Shown piece by piece: positions 1-7,210 of a stretch of DNA of 14,977 nucleotides. The notes under the pieces were generated by a model. That model ran no database searches. It had not been told where the DNA came from and saw only the letters and a program-made list of their open reading frames with translations. The DNA is from CAZOHN01 sp964579325 (lineage in GTDB: Bacteria > Pseudomonadota > Alphaproteobacteria > Rhodobacterales > Rhodobacteraceae), in contig CAZOHN010000075.1 in the NCBI GenBank assembly GCA_964579325.1, positions 1 through 14,977 of the forward strand, read 5' to 3'. Made by a program: the position numbers and the translations under genes. Each line of letters begins with the position of its first letter. The stretch's first letter is position 1.

Positions 1-892
1 CGAAGAAGTCGCCCTCGTCGGCGACCTTCAGGATCAGTTCCTTCATGTCGTAGGGCTGGTTGGGATTGTCAGGCACCAGCGTATCGAGGCTCGGCTCCAA
101 CCGGTCGGGCGCATCGAAGAAGGGCCGGACAGGCGCCTTCTCGCGGTTGTTGAGGGGAAGGAAGTCGAATAGCCGCCGCACCTCGGCCAGCGCCTCGACA
201 TCGTTTTCGAAGGCGCCATCGGCGACCGAACTTTTCGTGGTGTGCGTGCGCGCGCCGCCCAGTTCCTCGGCCGTGACCACCTCGTTCGTCACCGTCTTCA
301 CCACCTCGGGGCCGGTCACGAACATGTAACTCGTGTCGCGCACCATGAAGATGAAATCGGTCATCGCGGGGCTGTAGACCGCCCCGCCCGCACAGGGCCC
401 CATGATGAGGCTGATCTGCGGGACCACACCCGAAGCCTCGATGTTGCGCTGGAACACCTCGCCATAGGCGGCGAGCGATGCAACGCCTTCCTGGATACGG
501 GCACCGCCCGAGTCGTTGATGCCGATCACGGGCGCGCCGTTACGCACCGCCATGTCCATGATCTTGCAGATCTTCTGGCCGTGGGTCTCGGAAACCGACC
601 CGCCCATTACCGTGAAGTCCTGGCTGAACACGTAAACCATGCGGCCATTGATGGTGCCCCAGCCCGTCACGACGCCATCGCCTGCGGGCCGCTCCTTCTC
701 CATCCCGAAGTCGGTGCAGCGGTGGGCGATGAACATGTCGAATTCCTCGAACGACCCCTCGTCGAGAAGGAGCTCGATCCGTTCGCGGGCGGTCAGCTTG
801 CCCTTTGCATGCTGCGCCTCGATCCGGCGCGCCCCGCCGCCGAGGCGTGCGGTCGAGCGGCGCTCCTCCAGCTCGTTCAGGATATCTCGCAT
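1..892 (-). CDS. pccB: Propionyl-CoA carboxylase beta subunit (partial, C-terminus beyond left edge)
   Basis: Carboxyltransferase subunit of biotin-dependent propionyl-CoA carboxylase, which makes methylmalonyl-CoA from propionyl-CoA in the cytoplasm together with a biotin-carrying alpha subunit not seen here. About 297 N-terminal residues are present; the family is usually near 510. The start MRDILNELEERR at 892 is preceded by a strong GGGAGGGG-type Shine-Dalgarno. The crotonase-like core is visible: KGKLTARERIELLLDEGSF near 30-48, the first oxyanion-hole loop SGGARIQEG near 128-136, the second GPCAGGA near 165-171, then FVTGPEVVKTVTNEVV near 191-206. This reads as PccB rather than the related methylcrotonyl- or acetyl-CoA carboxylase subunits. 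A TTTGCAAA palindrome lies about 70 bp upstream of the start, and a ScfR/PccR-type regulator is encoded 1.9 kb away. It is divergent from the DUF486 gene. The truncation is only the window edge. Confidence 0.95.
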   Translation of the reverse strand, partial: MRDILNELEERRSTARLGGGARRIEAQHAKGKLTARERIELLLDEGSFEEFDMFIAHRCTDFGMEKERPAGDGVVTGWGTINGRMVYVFSQDFTVMGGSVSETHGQKICKIMDMAVRNGAPVIGINDSGGARIQEGVASLAAYGEVFQRNIEASGVVPQISLIMGPCAGGAVYSPAMTDFIFMVRDTSYMFVTGPEVVKTVTNEVVTAEELGGARTHTTKSSVADGAFENDVEALAEVRRLFDFLPLNNREKAPVRPFFDAPDRLEPSLDTLVPDNPNQPYDMKELILKVADEGDFF

Positions 893-952
893 GTCACCCC
901 TCCCTGTCCGTCCTGCACCCTATCTGCTTGCCTCGATGCGGCAAAGGGCGGG

Positions 953-979
953 ATCGCAACTTTGCAAACTATTCGCAGC
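953..979. promoter_or_regulatory. Candidate PccR (ScfR) operator upstream of pccB
   Basis: The perfect palindrome TTTGCAAA lies at 961-968 in the pccB/DUF486 intergenic region, about 70 bp upstream of the pccB start. It is flanked by degenerate relatives: ATCGCAAC at 953-960 and TTCGCAGC at 972-979. From memory, the PccR regulator of Rhodobacter sphaeroides recognises TTTGCAAA-N4-TTTGCAAA. Here only one half is perfect and the exact N4 spacing is not kept, so the binding arrangement is inferred. The second perfect copy found by eye sits in front of the regulator gene at 2724-2731. Confidence 0.6.
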
Positions 980-1081
980 GGCCATCGAGAATATTGAATA
1001 CTCGCGAACTCAGGCACACCGCTGGAGAGTTTGGCGTGGGCGAGCTATATGCCATCGGTCCTTCCCGCGCGAGTGTTCCCC

Positions 1082-1432
1082 ATGCCGCAGCTCCCCGTCC
1101 CGGTCGTCACGATCGGCCTTCTGATCGCGTCCAACATCTTCATGACCTTCGCCTGGTATGGTCATCTCAAGTACAAGGCGGCGCCGCTTCTTCTCGTGAT
1201 CCTGATCAGTTGGGGGATCGCCTTCTTCGAGTATCTGCTCCAGGTCCCCGCAAACCGGATCGGGCACGGCTACTTCTCGGCGGTCGAACTCAAGACGATC
1301 CAGGAAGTGATTACACTGTCGGTGTTTCTTGTGTTCAGCGTCCTCTATCTTCGTGAGCCTGTTGCGCTGAACCATGTCCTCGGCTTTGCAATGATTGCAG
1401 GCGGCGCGTGGCTGGTGTTCCAGAAATGGTGA
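1082..1432 (+). CDS. DUF486 family small integral membrane protein
   Basis: A 116-residue protein with about four hydrophobic segments (roughly 7-25, 34-53, 72-91 and 97-114), the length and layout of the DUF486 family related to drug/metabolite transporters. The conserved-looking block SNIFMTFAWYGHLK lies at 17-30, with ISWGIAFFEYLLQVPANR after it. The function of the family is unknown; a small-solute transport role is only a guess. I chose the ATG at 1082 because the family motif begins a few residues later. In-frame TTG (1031) and ATG (1049) codons upstream are possible, and no option has a clean Shine-Dalgarno. It is divergent from pccB and followed by the MFS gene in the same direction after 68 bp that hold two small inverted repeats. 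Confidence 0.8.
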   Translation: MPQLPVPVVTIGLLIASNIFMTFAWYGHLKYKAAPLLLVILISWGIAFFEYLLQVPANRIGHGYFSAVELKTIQEVITLSVFLVFSVLYLREPVALNHVLGFAMIAGGAWLVFQKW

Positions 1433-1443
1433 GCCGGCGCACA

Positions 1444-1480
1444 GGTCGCCCTGCGCGACCGTCGATGGACAGCCCTGTCC
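1444..1480 (+). other. Two tandem small inverted repeats ahead of the MFS gene
   Basis: Two dyads sit side by side in the 68-bp gap. GGTCGC (1444-1449) pairs with GCGACC (1455-1460) across a 5-base loop. GGACAG (1467-1472) pairs with CTGTCC (1475-1480) across 2 bases. No T-run follows, so a classic intrinsic terminator is not supported. They could be mRNA leader structures, an operator for the efflux gene, or chance in GC-rich DNA. Confidence 0.4.
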
Positions 1481-1500
1481 GCTGGCGCTAGGTCGGAGGT

Positions 1501-2718
1501 ATGTCCAGTCGTCCGACGGTCCGCTTTCTCGACCGCACCACCCCGCCACACATCATTACTCTGGTCCTGCTTGCAGGGCTTGGTGCGCTCAGCATGAACA
1601 TCTTTCTGCCGTCGCTTCCGGTGATGGCAGAGTATTTCGGCACCGAATACAGGCTGATGCAGTTGTCCGTCGCGCTCTATCTGGGCGTGAACGCAGTCCT
1701 TCAGCTCTTTCTCGGCCCAATCTCGGACCGGTTCGGACGGCGTCCCGTCACACTGACGGCGATCGTGGTCTTTCTGGTCGCGACCGTCGGCACGCTGGTG
1801 GCACCCAACGTCGAGACCTTCCTCGCTTTCCGCGCCCTTCAGGCCGTGATCATTGCCGGACTTGTGCTCGGTCGCGCGGTCGTGCGCGACATGGTCGGCC
1901 AGGAGGAAGCGGCCTCGATGATCGGCTACGTCACCATGGGCATGGCGGTCGTGCCGATGGTCGGGCCAATGATCGGCGGTCTGCTCGACGAAGCGTTCGG
2001 CTGGCAGGCGAGCTTCCTGTTGCTGCTGGGCTGCGGCATTGCTCTGCTATGGCTGGCGTGGTCGGACATGGGCGAAACGGCCCGTAACCGTTCTTCCAGC
2101 TTTGCCGAACAGTTCCGGCAGTATCCGGAACTGCTGACGGCACGCCGCTTCTGGGGATACTGCGCGGCCTCCGCGTTCGCGTCGGGAGCCTTCTTTGCCT
2201 ACCTCGGCGGCGCACCCTACGTCGGATCGGAGATCTTCGGCCTCTCGCCGGCCGTTCTCGGCCTCTACTTCGGCGCACCGGCCCTTGGATACGCCGCCGG
2301 TAACTTTCTTTCCGGGCGCTTCTCGGTCCGGGTCGGCGTGAACCACATGGTCCTGTGGGGGACGCTTGTCACCTGCGCGGGGCTTGGGCTGTTGATCGCA
2401 CTCTATGCAGCAGGTCTCGAACACCCGGCGGTCTTCTTCGGGTTCTTTACCTTCGTGGGGCTCGGCAACGGCATGGTGCTGCCCAACGCCACAGCCGGGA
2501 TGCTCTCGGTCCGCCCGCGCCTTGCCGGTACGGCCTCCGGCCTCGGCGGCGCGATCACCATCGGCGGCGGAGCCGCCCTGTCGGCGTTGGCTGGCGCGCT
2601 GCTCACACCCGGGAGCGGCCCCTACCCGCTCCTGTTCCTGATGCTGTCCACCTCGGTCGCTTCGGTGCTTTCGATCCTCTACGTGATCCGGCGCGAGCGC
2701 GAGATCGGGGTTGCCTGA
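1501..2718 (+). CDS. MFS multidrug efflux transporter, Bcr/CflA type
   Basis: A 405-residue inner-membrane protein with about twelve hydrophobic segments, the usual size for the Bcr/CflA (DHA1) drug:proton antiporters of the major facilitator superfamily. The first helix leads into SMNIFLPSLPVMAEYF (31-46), the family-typical end of TM1. The MFS motif A is clear as GPISDRFGRRP at 72-82. A second-half loop carries VGLGNGMVLPNATAGML. The likely role is proton-driven export of a small hydrophobic compound; the substrate cannot be read from sequence. The start is fixed: a TAG at 1489-1491 is in frame upstream and the next ATG is 31 codons in. GGAGGT directly abuts this ATG with no spacer, so AGGT at 1490-1493 may be the working ribosome site. 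The gene lies between pccB and its presumed regulator, but a link to propionate metabolism is not shown. Confidence 0.9.
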   Translation: MSSRPTVRFLDRTTPPHIITLVLLAGLGALSMNIFLPSLPVMAEYFGTEYRLMQLSVALYLGVNAVLQLFLGPISDRFGRRPVTLTAIVVFLVATVGTLVAPNVETFLAFRALQAVIIAGLVLGRAVVRDMVGQEEAASMIGYVTMGMAVVPMVGPMIGGLLDEAFGWQASFLLLLGCGIALLWLAWSDMGETARNRSSSFAEQFRQYPELLTARRFWGYCAASAFASGAFFAYLGGAPYVGSEIFGLSPAVLGLYFGAPALGYAAGNFLSGRFSVRVGVNHMVLWGTLVTCAGLGLLIALYAAGLEHPAVFFGFFTFVGLGNGMVLPNATAGMLSVRPRLAGTASGLGGAITIGGGAALSALAGALLTPGSGPYPLLFLMLSTSVASVLSILYVIRREREIGVA

Positions 2719-2723
2719 TCCTG

Positions 2724-2753
2724 TTTGCAAAGGTTAGCAATCGCACTTGCAAA
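2724..2753. promoter_or_regulatory. Candidate autoregulatory PccR (ScfR) operator
   Basis: Three related 8-mers fill the gap between the MFS stop and the regulator start: TTTGCAAA (2724-2731, perfect), TTAGCAAT (2734-2741) and CTTGCAAA (2746-2753). The last two are separated by exactly four bases (cgca), the N4 spacing I recall for PccR of R. sphaeroides. The third runs straight into the Shine-Dalgarno (AAAGGAGG, 2751-2758), so binding here could affect both initiation of transcription and mRNA leader output. Self-regulation is an inference. Confidence 0.65.
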
Positions 2754-2763
2754 GGAGGCGGGC

Positions 2764-4158
2764 ATGGTCGCGCAGAAACTCTATGCCGGGGTAAAATTGC
2801 GCGAGACTCGGGCGAAGCTCGGGCTTACGCAGAAGCTCTTTGCCGAGAAGCTCGGAGTCTCGCTTCCCTACCTGAACCAGATGGAGAACAATCACCGCCC
2901 GGTTTCGGCCGGGGTCGTGCTTGCGCTGGCGCAGGAGTTCGGCTTCGACGTTACCGAGCTTTCCACCGGCGACGCCGAGCGGCTGGCAAGCGATCTGCGC
3001 GAGGCGCTGTCCGACCCCGCGATCCCCACGCCTCCGCCGGTCGCCGACCTGCGGCTTGCAGCCTCGAACGCCCCCGCCCTCGCCCGTGCGGTGATCGACC
3101 TGCACCGCGCCTACCGGCAAGCCCACGAGCGCCTCGCCTCTCTCGACGAAGCGCTCGGGCGCGAAGGAGCGGGGCTGAAACCATCGCCCTGGGAGGAGGT
3201 GCGCGACTTTTTCCACTACTGCGACAACTACATCGACGCGGTCGACCACGCCGCCGAGCACTTCGCCTGCCCCGATGGCGTGCGGGCCGATTCTGTGGCC
3301 CGCGCGTCTCAGGCGCTTGCAGGACGCGGGATCGAGATCGTCGCCGGCGATGGTCGCAGACTGCGGGACTTCGACGCGAAGGCCGGGCGGCTGGCGCTTT
3401 CCGACGGGGCCGCGGTCGAGACGCGCACTTTTCAGCTGCTGCACCAGGTTGCGCTGATCCTCTACGCCGACCTGATCGAGGCGACGCTGGACCTCGCGCG
3501 GTTCCAGACCGATACTGCGCGCGCCATAGCCCGCACCGGCCTTGCCAACTACTTCGCCGGCGCGGCGCAGATGCCTTACCGCGCGTTTCTGGAGGCAGCC
3601 CAGCACGAACGGCATGACCTAGAGCGGCTGGCAGACCGTTTCGGCGCCTCAATCGAGCAAGTCGCGCACCGGCTCTCGACGTTGCAGAGACCGGGGCTCA
3701 AGGGCGTGCCCTTCTTTTTCGTCCGCGTCGATCAGGCCGGAACCATCACCAAGCGTCACTCGGCTACGCGGCTGCAGTTTGCCCGCTTCGGCGGGGCCTG
3801 CCCCCTGTGGAACGTCCACCAATCGTTCGAGACGCCGGGCCGCTTCCTGCGCCAGCTTGCGGTCACGCCCGACGGGGTGCGCTACTTCTGCCTGTCGCGC
3901 GAGGTGACCAAGCCCGCTGGCGCCTGGGGCGCGCCGGTGCGGCGTTTCGCCATCGGCCTGGGGTGCGAGGTGAGCCACGCCGGGGCGCTGGTCTACGCCG
4001 ATGGCCTCGACCTCTCCCGCGGCTTCGAGCCCATCGGCATCTCCTGCCGGATCTGCGAGCGCGCCGATTGTCACCAGCGCAGTGTGCCGCCGCTCGAAAG
4101 ACGGCTTCGGATCGATCCCGATCGCCGCGGCCTTTTGCCCTACGAGATCGCCGATTGA
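2764..4158 (+). CDS. pccR: XRE-family short-chain fatty acyl-CoA regulator (ScfR type, PccR-like)
   Basis: A 464-residue DNA-binding regulator. Residues 8-62 form an XRE helix-turn-helix (LRETRAKLGLTQKLFAEKLG, then SLPYLNQMENNHRPVS). The middle region resembles an IrrE/ImmA-like domain, but QLLHQVA at 224-230 lacks an HExxH zinc motif, so peptidase activity is unlikely. The C-terminal region matches the DUF2083/ScfR type and ends with a cysteine cluster C428-x2-C431-x4-C436-H437. ScfR proteins are known to sense short-chain acyl-CoAs; PccR of Rhodobacter activates propionyl-CoA carboxylase genes. The start ATG at 2764 has an excellent AAAGGAGG at 5-base spacing; an in-frame TTG at 2725 would place coding sequence inside the operator and is rejected. 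Nearby pccB and shared TTTGCAAA boxes support the PccR assignment over other ScfR members. Confidence 0.87.
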   Translation: MVAQKLYAGVKLRETRAKLGLTQKLFAEKLGVSLPYLNQMENNHRPVSAGVVLALAQEFGFDVTELSTGDAERLASDLREALSDPAIPTPPPVADLRLAASNAPALARAVIDLHRAYRQAHERLASLDEALGREGAGLKPSPWEEVRDFFHYCDNYIDAVDHAAEHFACPDGVRADSVARASQALAGRGIEIVAGDGRRLRDFDAKAGRLALSDGAAVETRTFQLLHQVALILYADLIEATLDLARFQTDTARAIARTGLANYFAGAAQMPYRAFLEAAQHERHDLERLADRFGASIEQVAHRLSTLQRPGLKGVPFFFVRVDQAGTITKRHSATRLQFARFGGACPLWNVHQSFETPGRFLRQLAVTPDGVRYFCLSREVTKPAGAWGAPVRRFAIGLGCEVSHAGALVYADGLDLSRGFEPIGISCRICERADCHQRSVPPLERRLRIDPDRRGLLPYEIAD

Positions 4159-4227
4159 TTGACACCGCTGCCGGTTGTCGATGTTGCCGGCGCTCCCCAT
4201 CCTCAGATCAGGGGGAGGCGCTCACGC

Positions 4228-5061
4228 ATGACCCATTCACCGTTTCGGCCGAGGCTGCGCCCTACCCTTTCCGGCGTCTCCGAGACGCTGCTCTGGCCGC
4301 TTTGGCACCGGGCCGCCTACGCTGCCGGGCCGCTCGCGATTCTGCCCGACCCGGTCGTGTCAGACGTCGTCACACGACTCGCCTATCCTTTCCGCGAGCG
4401 CTTCGGTTTGCCGCGCCCCTACCACGCCCTCCGTGCCCGACATGGTGATGCGGTGGTCGCGCGGCACCTTGCGCAATGGCCCGGCGCGGCAGTGGTCAGC
4501 CTTGGCGATGGCCTGGAAACGCAGTTCTGGCGGACGGCGCCAGGCGTAGAGACCCGCTGGATCGGGGTTGAGTTGCCTGAGGTGATAGACCTTCGCGCAC
4601 AGCTTCTTCCAGCCGATCCTCGGCGGATCGAGATCGCCGCATCGGCCACGGACTCACGGGCCTGGCTGGACGTCGCCGGGCAAGTCCCGCCCGTGTTTCT
4701 GGCAGCTGGGCTCTTCATGTATCTTGAGCCTGATGCAGTCGCCGCGATCATTGCGGACATCTTCACGAGATACCCCCGCGCGACGCTCCATTTCGACACC
4801 GTGCCGCCAGGATTCGCCGCCCAGACGGGGCAAGGGTTCCGGTTAACCGCCGCCTACACCGTTCCTCCGATGCCTTGGGGCATCGCACATGATCGGATCG
4901 CGACGTTCGTGGGCCGACTGGTGCCCGGCGCGTCTGTCACCGTTCACACCTATGCCGACGAGGTACCGTGGATGTTCCCGGGTGCCTGGGCGCTCGCACT
5001 CTCTGGCGTGCATCGGAATGCGCTTGCCCCCTGCCTCGTGGATGTGACGGGCCGGGCCTAG
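4228..5061 (+). CDS. Class I SAM-dependent methyltransferase, LCM/TcmP-like
   Basis: A 277-residue cytoplasmic protein of the leucine carboxyl methyltransferase (LCM/PPM1/TcmP) type. The SAM-binding motif I is VVSLGDGLETQFWR at 89-102. An acidic second strand with VELPEVIDLR lies at 114-123, and AGLFMYLEPDAV at 160-171 corresponds to the family's EGLxxYL block. The acceptor substrate is unknown; relatives methylate carboxyl or hydroxyl groups of proteins or small metabolites. The ATG at 4228 has GGGGAGG nine bases upstream. The reading frame extends back to a TTG at 4159 right after the regulator stop, but that segment has no family character. TTGACA at 4159-4164 matches the -35 consensus, although no good -10 follows. 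It is convergent with nusB, and the two share the CTAG at 5058-5061. Confidence 0.85.
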   Translation: MTHSPFRPRLRPTLSGVSETLLWPLWHRAAYAAGPLAILPDPVVSDVVTRLAYPFRERFGLPRPYHALRARHGDAVVARHLAQWPGAAVVSLGDGLETQFWRTAPGVETRWIGVELPEVIDLRAQLLPADPRRIEIAASATDSRAWLDVAGQVPPVFLAAGLFMYLEPDAVAAIIADIFTRYPRATLHFDTVPPGFAAQTGQGFRLTAAYTVPPMPWGIAHDRIATFVGRLVPGASVTVHTYADEVPWMFPGAWALALSGVHRNALAPCLVDVTGRA

Positions 5062-5516
5062 GAGAACGCCGCGGGCTTCGCCTCACGCGCCATGTGGTCC
5101 AGCACAGCGTTCACGAACCTGGACTCGCGTCCCTCGGGAAAGAACGCCTTCGCCACCTCGACATATTCGTTGATGACCACCTTAGGTGGCGCCGCGCCTT
5201 CGAGAAGCTCGGCCCCGGCCGCGCGGAACAGCGCGCGCAACGTAGGGTCGATCCGGTCGATCGGCCACTTCTCGACCAGAGCCCGGTCTGTCATCTGGTC
5301 GATCTTGGCTTGCCAGTTCACAGCGTCCGCCACGGTCTTGCGGAAGAGGTCGACGTCACCCTCGACCATCTCCTCGCCATCGTAGACCGCGCCCATCCGG
5401 TGCGTCTCGAACTCACGAGAGACCAGTTCGACTGTCTGGCCCGAGATCTCCATCTGGAACAGGGCTTGCAGCGCATACAGGCGCGCGGCCGATTTCATCT
5501 GCCGTGGAGAATTCAT
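5058..5516 (-). CDS. nusB: Transcription antitermination factor NusB
   Basis: A 152-residue all-helical RNA-binding protein. NusB with NusE (S10) binds BoxA RNA and supports rRNA antitermination. Family features are SAARLYALQALFQME near 9-23, the DxxLFRKTV-type segment, and the C-terminal block PPKVVINEYVEVAKAF followed by ESRFVNAVLDHMA, which is the NusB signature. The length is within the usual 130-170. Its ATG shares one base with the ribH stop (TGATG), so it is likely translationally coupled to ribH; ribH-nusB is a widespread pair. Its stop lies in the CTAG shared with the methyltransferase gene. A second start at residue 7 (MKSAARLY) is possible. Confidence 0.96.
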   Translation of the reverse strand: MNSPRQMKSAARLYALQALFQMEISGQTVELVSREFETHRMGAVYDGEEMVEGDVDLFRKTVADAVNWQAKIDQMTDRALVEKWPIDRIDPTLRALFRAAGAELLEGAAPPKVVINEYVEVAKAFFPEGRESRFVNAVLDHMAREAKPAAFS

Positions 5517-6037
5517 CAGCCACGCTGCCCTTCAGAGCGGGCAAGAAAGCCGATGCCCTTGCTTGTGTTGGACCATTTGCGCGAGAGTGCGACGAGGTGG
5601 AGAGCCGCCGCGGCCGCACCGCCGCCCTTGTTCTGTCCATCCGGTTCGGCCCGGACGATCGCCTGCTCGCGGTTCTCGACCGTCAAAATACCGTTGCCGA
5701 TGCAAGCGCCATCGAGGCCGAGAAGCGCCAGCGCGCGCGAACTGTCGTTGCAGACAGTATCGTAATGCGTGGTCTCACCACGAATCACACAGCCCAGCGC
5801 GACGAAGCCGTCGAATTCCGTCCGCCCCCGGGCAAGGCGGATTGCCGTCGGCACTTCCAACGCGCCGGGGACCTCGACGACTTCCGCCTCGGCCCCCACT
5901 GCGGCCGCAACGGCTCGCGCGCCGGTCACCAACATGTCAGTCACGTCCTTGTAGTAGGGCGCTACGACGATGAGAAGTTTCACCGGCTTGTCGAATGCGG
6001 GGAGCGGGAGGGTGTAGTGGAGTTCGGTTCCGGCCAT
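5516..6037 (-). CDS. ribH: 6,7-dimethyl-8-ribityllumazine synthase
   Basis: A 173-residue enzyme that joins 3,4-dihydroxy-2-butanone 4-phosphate (made by RibB) with 5-amino-6-ribitylaminouracil to form lumazine, the penultimate riboflavin step; these enzymes assemble as pentamers or 60-mer shells. Visible blocks are VPGALEVP at 56-63, GCVIRGETTHYD at 82-93 with the catalytic-type His91, and GNGILTVEN at 114-122. It starts five bases after the ribB stop, with AAGGA within the end of ribB as ribosome site, and runs into nusB with a one-base overlap. The three genes therefore look like one transcript. Confidence 0.97.
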   Translation of the reverse strand: MAGTELHYTLPLPAFDKPVKLLIVVAPYYKDVTDMLVTGARAVAAAVGAEAEVVEVPGALEVPTAIRLARGRTEFDGFVALGCVIRGETTHYDTVCNDSSRALALLGLDGACIGNGILTVENREQAIVRAEPDGQNKGGGAAAAALHLVALSRKWSNTSKGIGFLARSEGQRG

Positions 6038-6042
6038 CTCGG

Positions 6043-7152
6043 TCAGTCCTTGGGGATCGGGCGGGTGCCGACGATCGACAGGCCGTAGCCTTCGAGGCCG
6101 ACCACCTTGGGCTTGGCCGAATTGGTCAGCAGAACGATCTCGTCCAAGCCCAGCGAAGACAGGATCTGTGCGCCAAGACCATACTGGCGAAGCGTCTGCG
6201 GCGAGGCGGCATCCTCCATGACCAGCTTCATGTTGGTATCGCGCAGAAGCACGAGGACGCCCCTCCCTTCGTCCGCGATCAGTTTCATGGCGTTCCCGAA
6301 TTCGCGTGCGCGGCCAACGCCGCCGAGACCCACCACATCGAGCAGCGGGTCGAGCGTGTGCATGCGGACGGTCACCGGGCCGGGCGACGAGAGATCACCC
6401 TTCACAAGCGCGATGTGCTCCGAGCCATGGGTCGCATCTGTAAAGACGCGCATCGTCCATTCGCCCCCGAATTCCGACTGGATGCTGCGTTGGTCCGTCA
6501 CCTTCACGAGGTTGTCGTTGCGTCGGCGATAGGCGATCAGGTCGGCGATGGTTCCGATCTTCAGCCCATGCATCTGCGCAAAGGCGACGAGATCGGGCAG
6601 GCGCGCCATCGTCCCGTCCTCGTTCATCACCTCGCAGATGACGCCCGAAGGATTGAGACCTGCGAGGCGCGAGATGTCCACCGCCGCTTCGGTATGGCCC
6701 GCCCGCACAAGCACACCGCCATCGCGCGCGCGCAACGGAAAGATATGCCCGGGCGAGGCAATGTCGGTTGCGCCCTTGGTCGGATCGATAGCGACCGACA
6801 CCGTGCGGGCGCGATCGGCGGCGGAGATCCCGGTTGCAATGCCCTCGACAGCCTCGATCGAGAGAGTAAAGGCCGAAGAATGCCGTGACGAGTTCTTCCG
6901 GTCCATCAACTGCAGGCCCAGTTGATCCACGCGGTCGGCAGTGAGCGCCAGACAGATCAGCCCCCGACCGTGCCTTGCCATGAAGTTGATGGCGGTCGGC
7001 GTGCACATCTGCGCGGGAATCACCAGATCGCCTTCGTTCTCCCGATCCTCATGGTCGACGAGGATGAACATTCGCCCGTTTCGGGCATCGTCGATGATCT
7101 CCTCGATCGAGGAAACGGCGTCTGAGTATTCGGTCACGGTGGTGTCGGCCAT
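6043..7152 (-). CDS. ribB: 3,4-dihydroxy-2-butanone 4-phosphate synthase with a degenerate GTP cyclohydrolase II domain (RibBX-like)
   Basis: A 369-residue two-domain protein. The N-terminal DHBP synthase (about 10-208) looks active: DHEDRENEGD at 33-42, RHSSAFTLSIEA at 90-101, GHT with His153, and VICEVMNEDG with Glu174, positions typical of catalysis. It turns ribulose 5-phosphate into the C4 unit for RibH. The C-terminal region (about 215-369) is homologous to GTP cyclohydrolase II by EHIALVKGD, EGRGVLVLLRD, YGLGAQIL and GLEGYGL. However, the zinc cysteine motif is gone (265-286 has none of the three Cys), and the QEGRGIGL-to-EAN segment is shortened and lost. GCHII activity is therefore not expected and a separate ribA is needed. 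The start has GAGG at 5-base spacing. A 28-bp palindrome lies upstream, so it probably has its own promoter. Confidence 0.95.
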   Translation of the reverse strand: MADTTVTEYSDAVSSIEEIIDDARNGRMFILVDHEDRENEGDLVIPAQMCTPTAINFMARHGRGLICLALTADRVDQLGLQLMDRKNSSRHSSAFTLSIEAVEGIATGISAADRARTVSVAIDPTKGATDIASPGHIFPLRARDGGVLVRAGHTEAAVDISRLAGLNPSGVICEVMNEDGTMARLPDLVAFAQMHGLKIGTIADLIAYRRRNDNLVKVTDQRSIQSEFGGEWTMRVFTDATHGSEHIALVKGDLSSPGPVTVRMHTLDPLLDVVGLGGVGRAREFGNAMKLIADEGRGVLVLLRDTNMKLVMEDAASPQTLRQYGLGAQILSSLGLDEIVLLTNSAKPKVVGLEGYGLSIVGTRPIPKD

Positions 7153-7210
7153 GGCATCCTCGCAGTTGGCCCAGCAGATATTCGCGGGAGGACGGAAAGG
7201 CCAGAGGCAA

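Noticed and set aside
1385..1392. TTTGCAAT inside the DUF486 gene as another PccR box
   Set aside because: It has one mismatch, no partner half-site at N4 and lies within conserved coding sequence; probably chance.
242..1549. Long plus-strand frames over pccB and the minus-strand frame over the DUF486 gene
   Set aside because: They are shadows of high-GC genes: low-complexity Arg/Ala/Pro/His-rich translations with no family signature, while the opposite strand gives clear PccB and DUF486 motifs.
2725..2763. TTG start at 2725 for the ScfR regulator
   Set aside because: It would put coding sequence inside the TTTGCAAA operator; the ATG at 2764 has an AAAGGAGG at ideal spacing and starts with the expected XRE N-terminus.
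2355..3617. 420-aa plus-strand and 293-aa minus-strand frames over the MFS/regulator junction
   Set aside because: They cross the end of one real gene and the start of another, are Arg-rich and have no recognisable domain; the in-frame MFS and XRE proteins explain the region.
4159..4227. N-terminal extension of the methyltransferase from a TTG right after the regulator stop
   Set aside because: The 23 extra residues have no family character; the ATG at 4228 has a good Shine-Dalgarno. The TTGACA at 4159-4164 is more likely promoter-like or chance.
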